Assembly: GCA_964364175.1 (NCBI GenBank)
Contig: CAYILR010000018.1
Span: forward strand, 12,774-76,773
Origin: CAYILR01 sp964364175
GTDB lineage: Bacteria > Bdellovibrionota > UBA1018
Length of the DNA: 64,000 nt
Direction of reading: 5' to 3'
Shown here: positions 39,916-47,977 of the stretch, in pieces
Layout: every line of letters starts with the position of its first letter
Numbering within the stretch: the first letter of the stretch is position 1
Position numbers and translations under genes: made by a program
The notes under the pieces: model-generated
The model's input: the letters and a program-made list of their open reading frames with translations, nothing else
What the model was told of the DNA's origin: nothing
Databases searched by the model: none

Positions 39916-40126
39916 AGATGAGTTTGAAGAGCTCGATCTGGACGGCGCGAGACAGGAAAGCGCCGAAGCCATGACAGACTTCAACGCGAGCATGGAGGAT
40001 TACACCTCAGCATGCAGCGCGTTCCATGGCGGGTTGATCTGGGCCTCGGTGGCAGTCCTGCTGTTGGGGTTCATGTGGCTGGCGATGGGCGCCGTAGTGG
40101 CTCCGTTGGTGGCTGCTGGGTGGTGA
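39872..40126 (+). CDS. Acidic protein with C-terminal membrane span (84 aa)
   Basis: ATG 39872 follows CGGAGGGGACC. The first 45 residues are acidic (GWEEDEDEFEELDLDGARQE) and the end is a hydrophobic span (GGLIWASVAVLLLGFMWLAM). It is probably a tail-anchored inner-membrane protein. Role unknown. Confidence 0.6.
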   Translation: MDLHRRFGPGWEEDEDEFEELDLDGARQESAEAMTDFNASMEDYTSACSAFHGGLIWASVAVLLLGFMWLAMGAVVAPLVAAGW

Positions 40127-40144
40127 ATAAGAGGGAGAAGAGAG

Positions 40145-41200
40145 ATGGCAGATCCGAGAAATGAACTCGTAAGATGGAATAACGCGACGATGCTTGATGC
40201 CGCCAAGGAACAGGCGATCGTCGGTGCTCTGAAGGGGTACACCAAGCGCATCGCGGCGCTCATTGGTGACCAGTCCGTTGACGTCAGCCAGCTGATGGCC
40301 TCGGTCGTTCTGGCCGTGGCCAAGAATGATTACCTGTTGAAGTGCGATCCGACGTCGCTGATTTTGGCGGTGCTCCAAGGGGCGAGGGAGGGCATCACCA
40401 GTTTTAGCGGTCCCTACGCGGGCGGCTATCTGGTCCCGTTCAAGGACAAGGTGACGCTCGTTCACAACTACAAATTCCTGTTGGATGTGGCGCTCGAGTC
40501 TGGTGCGATTCAGGGGTTGACGTGGGGCGTGGTACGGGAGGGTGATGCGTTCGACTATCGGGACGGCACCGCGCCGGTGCTGGAATACAAGAAGCTGTTG
40601 AAGGGCGGCAGAGGAGAATTGATCTGTTCGTGGGCAGTGGTTACGCTCCCGAGCGGGAGTCAGCGGATCGACGTCTGCGAATATGAATACCTCACCAGGA
40701 TCGCGGAGGATTCTCTCGCCAAAATCACCCGCGAAGACGCAAAACAGTACAGCCCGTGGATACAGTGGCCGGATGAAATGTTCACGAAGACGCAGATCCG
40801 GCATGCGCTCAAGACCTGCGGCCTCAACTTTGACCGACATGCACGGCTTGTGAACCTGATGGAGAACGACGACCGTGCTATGTCGGGCGATGTGGCCAAG
40901 GAGTTTGAATCCGTCCATCGGCAGACGGCGCAGACGCAGGGAACGTCTGCCGTCTCCGCGTTACGCGCGCGCGCTCAACAGCATTCAGCCGTTAATGGGC
41001 GGGCCGAGGAACAGAACAACGACGGGAATTCAGACGACAACGGCGACCCCCTCGCCCCGCTGATGGACCAGCTCTCCCAAGCGCCGAACGTGGATGCCGT
41101 CATGGCGGTTCAGAAAGCGTGGCTCAAGAACGCCGATGAGTCGATCCAGGGCGAGATCAAGGCGATGTGCGCAGCTCGGATTAAGGCGATCGCCGGCTAA
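40145..41200 (+). CDS. recT: RecT-type single-strand annealing protein
   Basis: A 351-residue RecT/Bet-like annealase. Marks are MASVVLAVAKNDYLLKCDPT, SLILAVLQGAREGI, YLVPFKDKVTLVHNYKFLLD (the family's core), then EYLTRIAEDSLAK and WPDEMFTKTQIRHALKTC. It anneals strands exposed by the upstream YqaJ-type exonuclease, for recombination and repair of phage DNA. The C-terminal ~80 residues are an acidic linker and helix, perhaps for contact with SSB. Confidence 0.85.
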   Translation: MADPRNELVRWNNATMLDAAKEQAIVGALKGYTKRIAALIGDQSVDVSQLMASVVLAVAKNDYLLKCDPTSLILAVLQGAREGITSFSGPYAGGYLVPFKDKVTLVHNYKFLLDVALESGAIQGLTWGVVREGDAFDYRDGTAPVLEYKKLLKGGRGELICSWAVVTLPSGSQRIDVCEYEYLTRIAEDSLAKITREDAKQYSPWIQWPDEMFTKTQIRHALKTCGLNFDRHARLVNLMENDDRAMSGDVAKEFESVHRQTAQTQGTSAVSALRARAQQHSAVNGRAEEQNNDGNSDDNGDPLAPLMDQLSQAPNVDAVMAVQKAWLKNADESIQGEIKAMCAARIKAIAG

Positions 41201-41215
41201 TCGGGTGCCCGATCT

Positions 41216-41244
41216 CTACCGAGTCGGGGTCTCAACATCGGTAG
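41216..41244 (+). promoter_or_regulatory. Stem-loop after recT
   Basis: CTACCGA (41216-41222) pairs with TCGGTAG (41238-41244) over 15 nt. Further on, CCGGGT/ACCGGG-type repeats fill the ~170-bp gap before promoter copy 4. No clear T-run follows, so these are probably 3'-end stabilisers or a factor-dependent stop. Confidence 0.35.
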
Positions 41245-41370
41245 GGAGGTTGCCGCGCCTTGCGTGCCTGCCCGGACCCGGTCACACCGGGAAATGAAAC
41301 CGGGATCTCCCAGGTACAAAGCGGTTTTCCCCTCACCTCAAAGAATCTTCACCTCGCCTAAAGATAAGTG

Positions 41371-41398
41371 TTGCGCTGGCTAATTGATGTGGTATGTT
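41371..41398 (+). promoter_or_regulatory. Dispersed TAAGTGTTGCGC promoter, copy 4
   Basis: The 12-mer is at 41365-41376. -35 TTGCGC (41371-41376) and -10 TATGTT (41393-41398) have a 16-bp spacer. ACAACGGAGGCGAGAC then ATG 41424 follow. Confidence 0.8.
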
Positions 41399-41423
41399 GG
41401 GCTATCAACAACGGAGGCGAGAC

Positions 41424-42854
41424 ATGCAGACCCTATCCCGAGATCAACTTTCCTTCCGCATCAGCCGCGCAAAACTCGACAAGGCGCAAGCACTGGCCTC
41501 GAGCCTGGGCATCGAGCTCGAAGTCAACGAGATCGATCCGATTGGCCTGGCGCTCACCCTGTACGAGGTGCAGGAGAGGCACATTGCACCGCGTTACGAG
41601 CTGCTGCCAGAATCTTTTAAGTCATGGGCCGCGCACCTCGTTGCCGGCCATGTCGAGATCGTCGCTCACGCTCCGGTCTCTGAGTGGGCAGTGGTGGCCC
41701 TCGTCGACCGGTCCGAAGGTTCCCCCCTCTTTCACGCGATCGATCCCACCGTGGAGTATTGGACCACGGAACGGATGGACGGGATCGATTTCAGCCGGTG
41801 TGACGAGTGCGGGGTGCGGAACCATCGAAACCGCGCTTTCATCATCCGCAAGGGCGAAGTGGTCCGGCAGATTGGCGGGTCGTGCGCGAAGCACCTCGAC
41901 TTGACGAAAAAGATCCGGGACCTGATCGATGGGTTCCAGTCGTTTGCCGATGAGCTCCGGAACGGCGACGATGACGAGTGGTGTGGCGGGTTCGGTGGCT
42001 CGAGCGCTCTCAACCTCCCGCTGGCGGTCATGCTGGCGGAAGAAGTGATAGCCCTCGAGGGCTATATGAGCGCCAAGGCTGCGGAGAAGTTTTATCCCCC
42101 GTGCAATACCACGTCAATGACATGCACGGCCATGCTTTGCCCACCCAAAGGCGAGGAGGGGCGGAAGGTCCGCGACAACGACCAGTGGCGGGAAGCCAAC
42201 CGCCGATGGATTGCAGGTGAAGCCGACGCCGTGATGGCAGAGGTTCAGGCGTGGCTTGACGCCTCCACCGATGACCAGTTCCACCGGAACATCCGGGCGG
42301 CGATTCAGAACGAGTCGTGGAAGCACCTGGGGCTGATCGTCTTCGCCGTTGCGGAGATCCGTAACTGGCGGCTCGCCATCAAGCAGAAGGAAAAGGGCGT
42401 TGACCCGAAGTGCTACGAGCACGTTGAGACGGCGCCGGAAGCCGTGGCGGAAGCCTGCGGGATGACGCTGCAAGCCCTTGGGGCGCTGATCGGCCATGAC
42501 TGTGCCGGGAAGTTGAAGGCGCCTGCCAGGAAGGCACTGCTGAAGGTCTTGCCGGGTGTTTGGACCCTGATCGGGCGTGCATCATGGGAAGGTCAGTTCG
42601 GCTGGCAGGACATGGTCCAATTCCAGCGCGCGGACGGCGCCAGGGTCAAGTGGATGACCGGATCCCTTGACAGCGATGTCAAGTGGATCAAGGGGGAAGA
42701 GTACCTGATCCTGTCCGCCTCGTTGGGCGATGACCTTGGCACGCACGAGAAGTACGGTATCCAGGGGCGCAGGATCTCACGCGCGTTCATTCGCCCGGTG
42801 AAGGCGGAGAACATGAGCCGGCCGCTGTGCGTGGAGGTGGACGATGCCGAGTGA
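41424..42854 (+). CDS. Large phage protein with Cys-rich zinc-like motif (476 aa)
   Basis: It is the first gene of its unit. Residues ~115-170 (CDECGVRNHRNRAFIIRKGE, then GGSCAKHL) form a CxxC...C motif that recurs in large uncharacterised phage proteins and probably binds zinc. Residues ~215-330 are helical, and the end (LDSDVKWIKGEEYLILSASL, then KYGIQGRRISRAF) is beta-rich. It may bind DNA or RNA; no enzyme motif is visible. It overlaps the ParB-like gene by 11 bases. Confidence 0.65.
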   Translation: MQTLSRDQLSFRISRAKLDKAQALASSLGIELEVNEIDPIGLALTLYEVQERHIAPRYELLPESFKSWAAHLVAGHVEIVAHAPVSEWAVVALVDRSEGSPLFHAIDPTVEYWTTERMDGIDFSRCDECGVRNHRNRAFIIRKGEVVRQIGGSCAKHLDLTKKIRDLIDGFQSFADELRNGDDDEWCGGFGGSSALNLPLAVMLAEEVIALEGYMSAKAAEKFYPPCNTTSMTCTAMLCPPKGEEGRKVRDNDQWREANRRWIAGEADAVMAEVQAWLDASTDDQFHRNIRAAIQNESWKHLGLIVFAVAEIRNWRLAIKQKEKGVDPKCYEHVETAPEAVAEACGMTLQALGALIGHDCAGKLKAPARKALLKVLPGVWTLIGRASWEGQFGWQDMVQFQRADGARVKWMTGSLDSDVKWIKGEEYLILSASLGDDLGTHEKYGIQGRRISRAFIRPVKAENMSRPLCVEVDDAE

Positions 42855-43314
42855 AACCTTCCCCGGCAACCTGTCCGTGATCGAAGACCTGTGGAGCCCG
42901 TTTGAAACAGGACTCTGGTGCGAACCGATGGACCGGAAGTCGGTCAAGTGGTGCCTCGAGCGCGGCTGGCTCCTTCACCCGAACGAGGGCGCAGATGTAC
43001 CATTTGACAACCGCTATTACCTGGCCCACGCAGCCCGGATCGCGTGGTTCGTGGTCAACGGATTCAAGGGCGGCATTGTTGTCGAGGTTCCGGTTGGCCG
43101 GGTGACCTGGTATCCGATGCGCGACGGGAACCACCGGCTGGCAGCGGCGATCTATCGGGGCGACAAGACGATCCCGGTGGAATGGCTCGGCGGGCCGGCT
43201 GAAGTGCTGGAAATGCTGAGGGCGCCGGTCGAAGATGAACCGGCTGACGAAGGTGAACGATGGGAGCTCCGGATTGACCGGAGGCAAGCGTTGAAGACCG
43301 CGATGAAGCGGTGA
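42844..43314 (+). CDS. ParB-like domain protein (156 aa)
   Basis: The core (VPVGRVTWYPMRDGNHRLAA, then AIYRGDKTIPVEWLG) has the DGNHR motif of ParB/Spo0J-type nucleotide-binding or nuclease domains, as in phage ParB-like proteins. The DNA-binding helices of full ParB are absent, so it is a single-domain form that may bind CTP or cut DNA. Role uncertain. Confidence 0.6.
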   Translation: MPSETFPGNLSVIEDLWSPFETGLWCEPMDRKSVKWCLERGWLLHPNEGADVPFDNRYYLAHAARIAWFVVNGFKGGIVVEVPVGRVTWYPMRDGNHRLAAAIYRGDKTIPVEWLGGPAEVLEMLRAPVEDEPADEGERWELRIDRRQALKTAMKR

Positions 43315-43405
43315 TAACGGGCTGAAGGCTGGCTAACAGCTTCGAGCGGGTGAAAGGCCCGCTTGAGGTGATGCAAGGTCCAACATCTACAGAACAGCGG
43401 AGGAT

Positions 43406-43594
43406 ATGACCATGAACCCGCCCGGTCCGCAAGGAAAGCCGGGCAAGCCAGACGAGGAACGGGGAGACATCCCGGGAGTCTGGCCGGTGTCGGTACCTGA
43501 CCGTAAATCGGTACCCAACGCCTTAACAGCCCGGTGGCGCGGGCAATATTGGAGGCTGCAGGATGATTTATATCAAGCGCGACTACTACATTGA
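43406..43594 (+). CDS. Small unknown proline-rich protein (62 aa)
   Basis: GCGGAGGAT precedes ATG 43406 (a second ATG is two codons on). The product is Pro/Gly-rich first (NPPGPQGKPGKPDEERGD) and helical later. A short hairpin (AGCGGG at 43345-43350, CCCGCT at 43358-43363) lies in the gap before it. No family is recognised. Confidence 0.45.
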   Translation: MTMNPPGPQGKPGKPDEERGDIPGVWPVSVPDRKSVPNALTARWRGQYWRLQDDLYQARLLH

Positions 43595-43787
43595 CGGCAA
43601 GTGGAACTATCGGAGTCCTTGCCCGTGGAAGCATCACCTAACGCCGCTTGGCCAGGGCTATCAGTCCGATGAGGAGGCGGCTCGAGCCGTTCAATGGAAT
43701 GAGGCGGAGCACAGCGATAAGAGGTTGAAGTTGATCGTCGTGAAGAGGGAATGGACTGAGACGAGCACCGATCCTATGGTGCTATGA
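43563..43787 (+). CDS. Small unknown aromatic-rich protein (74 aa)
   Basis: It starts within the previous gene after TGGAGGCTGCAGG. The product (MIYIKRDYYIDGKWNYRSPC) looks like a small beta domain with a helix (SDEEAARAVQWNEAEHS). No family is recognised. Confidence 0.5.
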   Translation: MIYIKRDYYIDGKWNYRSPCPWKHHLTPLGQGYQSDEEAARAVQWNEAEHSDKRLKLIVVKREWTETSTDPMVL

Positions 43788-43837
43788 GAACCAGATCTGC
43801 CAGTCAATAAGCCCGTGGCAGCGGCACAGGAGACACC

Positions 43838-45712
43838 ATGAATAAGACCTTGACCATGACCGTTTCCGCCACTGAGCCAATCAGCGGCACATTCCCAATC
43901 ACCCTCGAAGGCCCCGGGCTGTATCTGCTCGATGGTCCACCGGAAGCGGGGAAATCGAACATCCTCGATAGCCTCCTGTTCGCCTACCTGAAGGCCAACG
44001 GCGGGGATCCGAAGCGCGATCGATTCCGCGTGGCCATCTCCTACCAGGCAGCCGAAAAGGCCTCGCAGTCGGGCGCGGAAGCGGTAGGCCAGGTCACGTT
44101 GCCCGGCATCAACGGGACGCAGGCCGGCGTGAAGATCTACGCCTCGACAATCCGCCGACTGCCTGCCCCTCCTGCTGTCCAGATCCTTGACGGAACCCCG
44201 TTTGTGCAGCTCACCAGGAACGGGTTGACCGACCCGAAGACGCGACAGCCGGCCGAGTTGAAGGCGTTCGCCTCCATCACGCAGGTGCGCTGTACCACGG
44301 CAGATCTCGTTATCGAGGACATGCGCGGCGACGTGGCCGATCTGGACGTGCCTGCCGGTGAACCCCTTGACCTTCTTCCCGACGTCGGCGAAAAGGTCCG
44401 CAAGCGCTTCCACGCGCTCAATGGTCGCTTCGAGGATGACGCGGCGGCGACGGATCGGAAACTTACCGTGTGCCGTGCTCAGGCGGACAAGGAAGCGGCC
44501 GAAGCCAATGTGTGGACCGTGGCCAAGGAGCAAGAACGGCTTATGGAGGCGGAACAGGCCGCCGTCGAGGTTCGGATGGCTCGCCATGGCCGCGCGAAGG
44601 AGGACGCGCAACGGCGGGACTTCGCGGCCATCCAGCCGGCCACGAGGCCCGACGTGACACCGGTCCTTCAGCGGCTCGAGGAGGCTCGAGCGGAGTCAGC
44701 GCAGCGGATCGAGGAAGCGCGGACCTTGTTGGCCGCGGAGCTCGATCATGCGGCGGAAGGGACTGGAGAAGAGCCGCCCATCAACGATGCTGAGATGGCC
44801 TACATCCGGGCTACGCGAGTGGTGAATGGCACGCGGGAAGTGATCGCTCAGATGGATAAGGAGCTATCTGAGCTCGAGGAAATCATCGCCAAGAAACGCG
44901 CTGACAAGCAGGCGGCGGAGGCGCGGCTTGAAGAACAGAAGAAGGCCGACGATGCTGCCAGTGACGTGTTTCTGGTCGTAGCCGAAGCTCATGTCAGGTG
45001 GCTCGCAGCAAAGGAAAAGGTTGACGACCGGAAGGCCTCCGTTGCCCGTGCTCAACGGCGGGTGGACACCGTTGAGGCTGAAGCGCGGCAACTCGAAGCA
45101 GGCCTCGATCGGGAAGCGACGGCGATCGAGACTGCGGCCGAACAGTGGGACGCCCGGCAGAAGCTGATCGACGTGGCCCCGATCGATCCGATGATGCTCG
45201 ATCAGGAACAGGCCATCGTCGATGCGGTTGAGCCAGTCCGGCAGCGGGTCGCGATGGCCAGGCGGAAGGAGCTCGAGGCCAAGCGGATTGATGAGGAAAT
45301 CAAGCTCGATGCCGCGCTCAAGTCGCAGCTGGCCACCGCTCGAGCCTACGAGGAAGCCGCTACCACCGGCCTCAAGGCGAAGATCGGCGAAGTGCTGGCC
45401 AAGCGTCAGATCGACGGCTGGTCCATCGCTGACGGGGTTCTGATGTGCCGGAGCCCCCGGGCTGAGAGGCTGATCCCGTTCGCGGATCTTTCCAGGTCGA
45501 CGCAGGACACAGCCGCCCTGAAGTTGATGTTGACCCAGATGCCCGTTGAGCCGAGTGCAGAGTTTCACCTGGTACTGATGCCCCAGGAGGCGCTGGACGG
45601 CACGACGGAGACGCAGCGCGCGGAGCTGTCGCGGGTCGCACGTGAGGCGGGGCGTTACCTGCTGAGCGCGCGGGTGTCTGAGGATGGGGAGTTGAGGGTG
45701 GTTCGGGTCTGA
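43838..45712 (+). CDS. SMC/Rad50-like coiled-coil ATPase (624 aa)
   Basis: Walker A is GPPEAGKSN at residues 33-41. Residues ~200-520 are long charged coiled-coil arms (ELSELEEIIAKKRADKQAAE; ARLEEQKK). The C-terminal head has an AAL-KLMLTQ helix and a degenerate Walker B, FHLVLMPQEALDG, with Pro-Gln-Glu in place of the usual Asp-Glu. Phage proteins of this type sit with RecT and exonuclease genes and are thought to assist end processing. CAGGAGACACC precedes the ATG. Confidence 0.7.
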   Translation: MNKTLTMTVSATEPISGTFPITLEGPGLYLLDGPPEAGKSNILDSLLFAYLKANGGDPKRDRFRVAISYQAAEKASQSGAEAVGQVTLPGINGTQAGVKIYASTIRRLPAPPAVQILDGTPFVQLTRNGLTDPKTRQPAELKAFASITQVRCTTADLVIEDMRGDVADLDVPAGEPLDLLPDVGEKVRKRFHALNGRFEDDAAATDRKLTVCRAQADKEAAEANVWTVAKEQERLMEAEQAAVEVRMARHGRAKEDAQRRDFAAIQPATRPDVTPVLQRLEEARAESAQRIEEARTLLAAELDHAAEGTGEEPPINDAEMAYIRATRVVNGTREVIAQMDKELSELEEIIAKKRADKQAAEARLEEQKKADDAASDVFLVVAEAHVRWLAAKEKVDDRKASVARAQRRVDTVEAEARQLEAGLDREATAIETAAEQWDARQKLIDVAPIDPMMLDQEQAIVDAVEPVRQRVAMARRKELEAKRIDEEIKLDAALKSQLATARAYEEAATTGLKAKIGEVLAKRQIDGWSIADGVLMCRSPRAERLIPFADLSRSTQDTAALKLMLTQMPVEPSAEFHLVLMPQEALDGTTETQRAELSRVAREAGRYLLSARVSEDGELRVVRV

Positions 45713-45773
45713 CGGTCGTTTGAATCCGGGCTCCCTGGCAACAGGGGGCCTCATTGAATCGACCGGAGGTGGC

Positions 45774-46634
45774 ATGAACGAGGACGATGAAATTGATGCC
45801 TTGCTCGAAAGCAGGGTACTGGAGACACGCATGACATGGAAAGAAGCACCCTGGCTCGCCTTCGACTTCGAGGCGACAGGTACGGACCCGCGGAAGGATC
45901 GCCCGATCCAATTCGGTTGGGCGAGGCAGGAACGCCGTGGTGGTCCAATCGAGACCGGCGAATGCTGGATCAATCCGCAGATGGAGATCGCATCTGCTGG
46001 ATTTCTGAAGCTCAGCCCTGATGAGCTCGAGGCGATCCGGATAGCTCCGACCTTCGGCGAGCACGTACCCTATTGGATGCATCTGATGCAGTCCGATGCC
46101 GTGCTCATGGGCTGGAACTGCGGCAACAGGTTTAAGTCAGACGGCCCGGGTTATGACTGCCCCATGTTCGCGGCAGAATGCGCGCGGGTCGGTTGGTACG
46201 ACCTGCGGCGCCCTGTCATCGACTGCATGACGGTCGCTTGTCAGACCGCCACACCACGTCCGGCGAAGTGGCAACTTGGGGCCATCGCTGAGCACTTCGG
46301 CATCACGTTCCCGGCACAGGCTCACAGGGCCGGTGCCGACAGCTTTGTCACTCTATCGGCAATGGAACGGATGGCAACGGCGCTACCCGATGATCTCCAC
46401 GAGGTGCATGCGCTTGTTGACCGGTGGATCGGCCTCTCCTGGTGGCTACGGGAGATGGGAGATCGGTACGAGCTCAACTGCGGGAAGTATCTCGGAATGA
46501 ACCTCGAGGAAGTCGCAGCGTTGCTAGACAGACGGGGCCAGCCTGGCGGCTATCTCCGGTGGGCGCTTGAGTTGCCAGATCTGCCAGAAGCGACGGGGGC
46601 GCTGTTTCGCTCTGCGCTGAAAGGAAAGAAATGA
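45774..46634 (+). CDS. DEDD-family 3'-5' exonuclease (286 aa)
   Basis: ATG 45774 follows CCGGAGGTGGC. Exo I is LAFDFEATGTDPRKDRPIQF (Asp-Glu pair), a middle Asp-containing helix follows near DCPMFAAECARVGW and RPVIDCMTV, and Exo III is AHRAGADS (HxxxxD), so it is DEDDh type. It resembles the proofreading domain fold and may trim 3' ends next to the SMC-like ATPase. The C-terminal part (CGKYLGMNLEEVAALLDRRG) resembles the exonuclease X C-terminus. Confidence 0.75.
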   Translation: MNEDDEIDALLESRVLETRMTWKEAPWLAFDFEATGTDPRKDRPIQFGWARQERRGGPIETGECWINPQMEIASAGFLKLSPDELEAIRIAPTFGEHVPYWMHLMQSDAVLMGWNCGNRFKSDGPGYDCPMFAAECARVGWYDLRRPVIDCMTVACQTATPRPAKWQLGAIAEHFGITFPAQAHRAGADSFVTLSAMERMATALPDDLHEVHALVDRWIGLSWWLREMGDRYELNCGKYLGMNLEEVAALLDRRGQPGGYLRWALELPDLPEATGALFRSALKGKK

Positions 46635-46762
46635 TCTCCATGCGTTCCTGGTGGATCTTCGGTTACGAGCGTTGGGGGTCTCTTCGTCCGCGGTGGATGG
46701 AGAACTCTGACGGTCGATGGGTTCCGATCTGTTTCGGGATCTGGGTTAGAACGAAGCGATAA
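46631..46762 (+). CDS. 43-residue Trp/Arg-rich protein
   Basis: ATG 46631 overlaps the exonuclease stop (ATGA). The product has eight Trp or Tyr and many Arg (MRSWWIFGYERWGSLRPRWM). It is too short for most gene callers. Basic aromatic peptides of this kind can bind membranes or nucleic acid; role unknown. Confidence 0.45.
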   Translation: MISMRSWWIFGYERWGSLRPRWMENSDGRWVPICFGIWVRTKR

Positions 46763-46792
46763 CATTGAACTGAACGGCGGAGAGACGACACT

Positions 46793-46990
46793 ATGCGACA
46801 ACCGACAGCGGATGAACGGGCGGATCTGGAACGGCTTATGAAGCGGCGTGGCCACGACGAACGGACGAAGGCAATAGCCATCATTCACGCTCTGAACGGA
46901 CGCACTACGGCAGAAATCGCGGTTGCAGTTGGCAGGACGACCGCAACAGTAGCCAACTGGCTCAGGCAGTGGGAAGCGGGGAAACTGTGA
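46793..46990 (+). CDS. Homeodomain-like HTH protein (65 aa)
   Basis: GGCGGAGAGACGACACT precedes the ATG. Residues ~25-60 (RTKAIAIIHALNGRTTAEIA, then TATVANWLRQW) form the three-helix HTH of transposase-type and other phage DNA-binding proteins. It may regulate the replication unit next to it. It overlaps the next gene by GTGA. Confidence 0.6.
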   Translation: MRQPTADERADLERLMKRRGHDERTKAIAIIHALNGRTTAEIAVAVGRTTATVANWLRQWEAGKL

Positions 46991-47259
46991 GCATGCGAAC
47001 GGCTGGAATGCCCCACAAAGGGCGAAAACATGACGACGGGTTCGACGTGAGGGCCTACCTGAAAACGCCAGAGGTGGACCGCTGGAGAGCGCTACTTCGA
47101 GTTCCTGGAAGTTGGACCCGCGCCTACGTGTGGCGTGTTCGTGGCAAGATCCCGCCTGTGATGTCGGTAGCGCTGGCGGCTGAATCGCTTGTACCTGACG
47201 AATCATGGGGCGCGATAGACGAGCGTCTGGCCAAAGCGTGGCGATGGGTCGGCAATTAG
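46987..47259 (+). CDS. Small unknown basic protein (90 aa)
   Basis: GTG 46987 overlaps the HTH stop; ATG 46993 is an alternative. The product is basic with Trp-rich helices (VDRWRALLRVPGSWTRAYVW; RLAKAWRWVGN). VWRVRGKIPPVMSVALA resembles a short Cro-like recognition turn, so it may be a second DNA-binding protein. Confidence 0.5.
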   Translation: MSMRTAGMPHKGRKHDDGFDVRAYLKTPEVDRWRALLRVPGSWTRAYVWRVRGKIPPVMSVALAAESLVPDESWGAIDERLAKAWRWVGN

Positions 47260-47278
47260 TCCGGTTGGCGGATCCCAG

Positions 47279-47307
47279 TTGACACCGGGCTGAACACGGT
47301 CTACGAT
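47279..47307 (+). promoter_or_regulatory. Near-consensus promoter of replication unit
   Basis: TTGACA (47279-47284) and TACGAT (47302-47307) are 17 bp apart: the best -35 box in the right half. The leader to GTG 47524 is ~210 nt and includes a 7-bp stem, CGGGGCT (47344-47350) with AGCCCCG (47366-47372), and a 19-codon frame from ATG 47322. It may hold a regulatory or small RNA. Confidence 0.65.
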
Positions 47308-47523
47308 TAGAGCATTCCCGGATGGACTGGGAAGAAACGCAAACGGGGCTCACCGGCCAAGATGAAGCCCCGAAGCGTTGAATGTGAGAGCACGAGCATG
47401 AGAAGATCCTGCCACAGGTAGACCGCAGTGTCAAGCCTGTAGTAATCCTCCCATGCTCCACAATTAATTTGCGCCTGACCAGGTAGTGCGGATACGTGCG
47501 CCTGCGGTCGCTGTGGAGGTCTT

Positions 47524-47976
47524 GTGAACACGTCAAAAGAATATCTTCCGATTCCGACAGATGACACTGGAACGACAACCAAACCGGCAACACCGGAACG
47601 GTTTCAGCCGGTCACTTTCGCCGATGAGCGCCGGCTCAAACACCCGGCCAGGTGGAAGCGCATCGACGCCGGCCAGAGCCCCACGGGCGCGATCGTCGAG
47701 TTCTGCCGCCAGTGCATGCAGACCGATACCAACGTGCGCGACTGCCCGGCCAGATCCTGCCCCCTCTTCCCGTATCGGCCCGGCGCCGACGCACCCGACG
47801 CTGTACAGAGGACCAGCCGGGACGTGCCCAGCCAAAGCGACTACGAGCGGATGATTGAGGTGTGGCGGGCAGCTCATCCCGAAGCCGCGGAACGGGCAAA
47901 GGCGCTGGGTGGCGCGCGATCGAGCAGTGAGGCTATGGACCTCGCAGGGGTTGACCCTGATGCATGGGAGGCATGA
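47524..47976 (+). CDS. Phage protein with conserved Cys motif (150 aa)
   Basis: GTG 47524 follows GTGGAGGTCTT. Residues ~58-85 (VEFCRQCMQTDTNVRDC, then SCPLFPYRPG) match the FCxxCM...VxxC...CPLxPYR motif found in small phage proteins near replication genes; the four Cys should bind zinc. A helix-rich end follows. It is the first gene of the replication unit, before the probable initiator. Confidence 0.6.
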   Translation: MNTSKEYLPIPTDDTGTTTKPATPERFQPVTFADERRLKHPARWKRIDAGQSPTGAIVEFCRQCMQTDTNVRDCPARSCPLFPYRPGADAPDAVQRTSRDVPSQSDYERMIEVWRAAHPEAAERAKALGGARSSSEAMDLAGVDPDAWEA

Positions 47977-47977
47977 G

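Noticed and set aside
47307..47582. 91-codon minus-strand frame over the leader of the replication unit
   Set aside because: It starts inside a good plus-strand gene, has no ribosome site on the minus strand, and ends exactly over the plus-strand promoter. A short antisense RNA cannot be excluded but there is no coding support.
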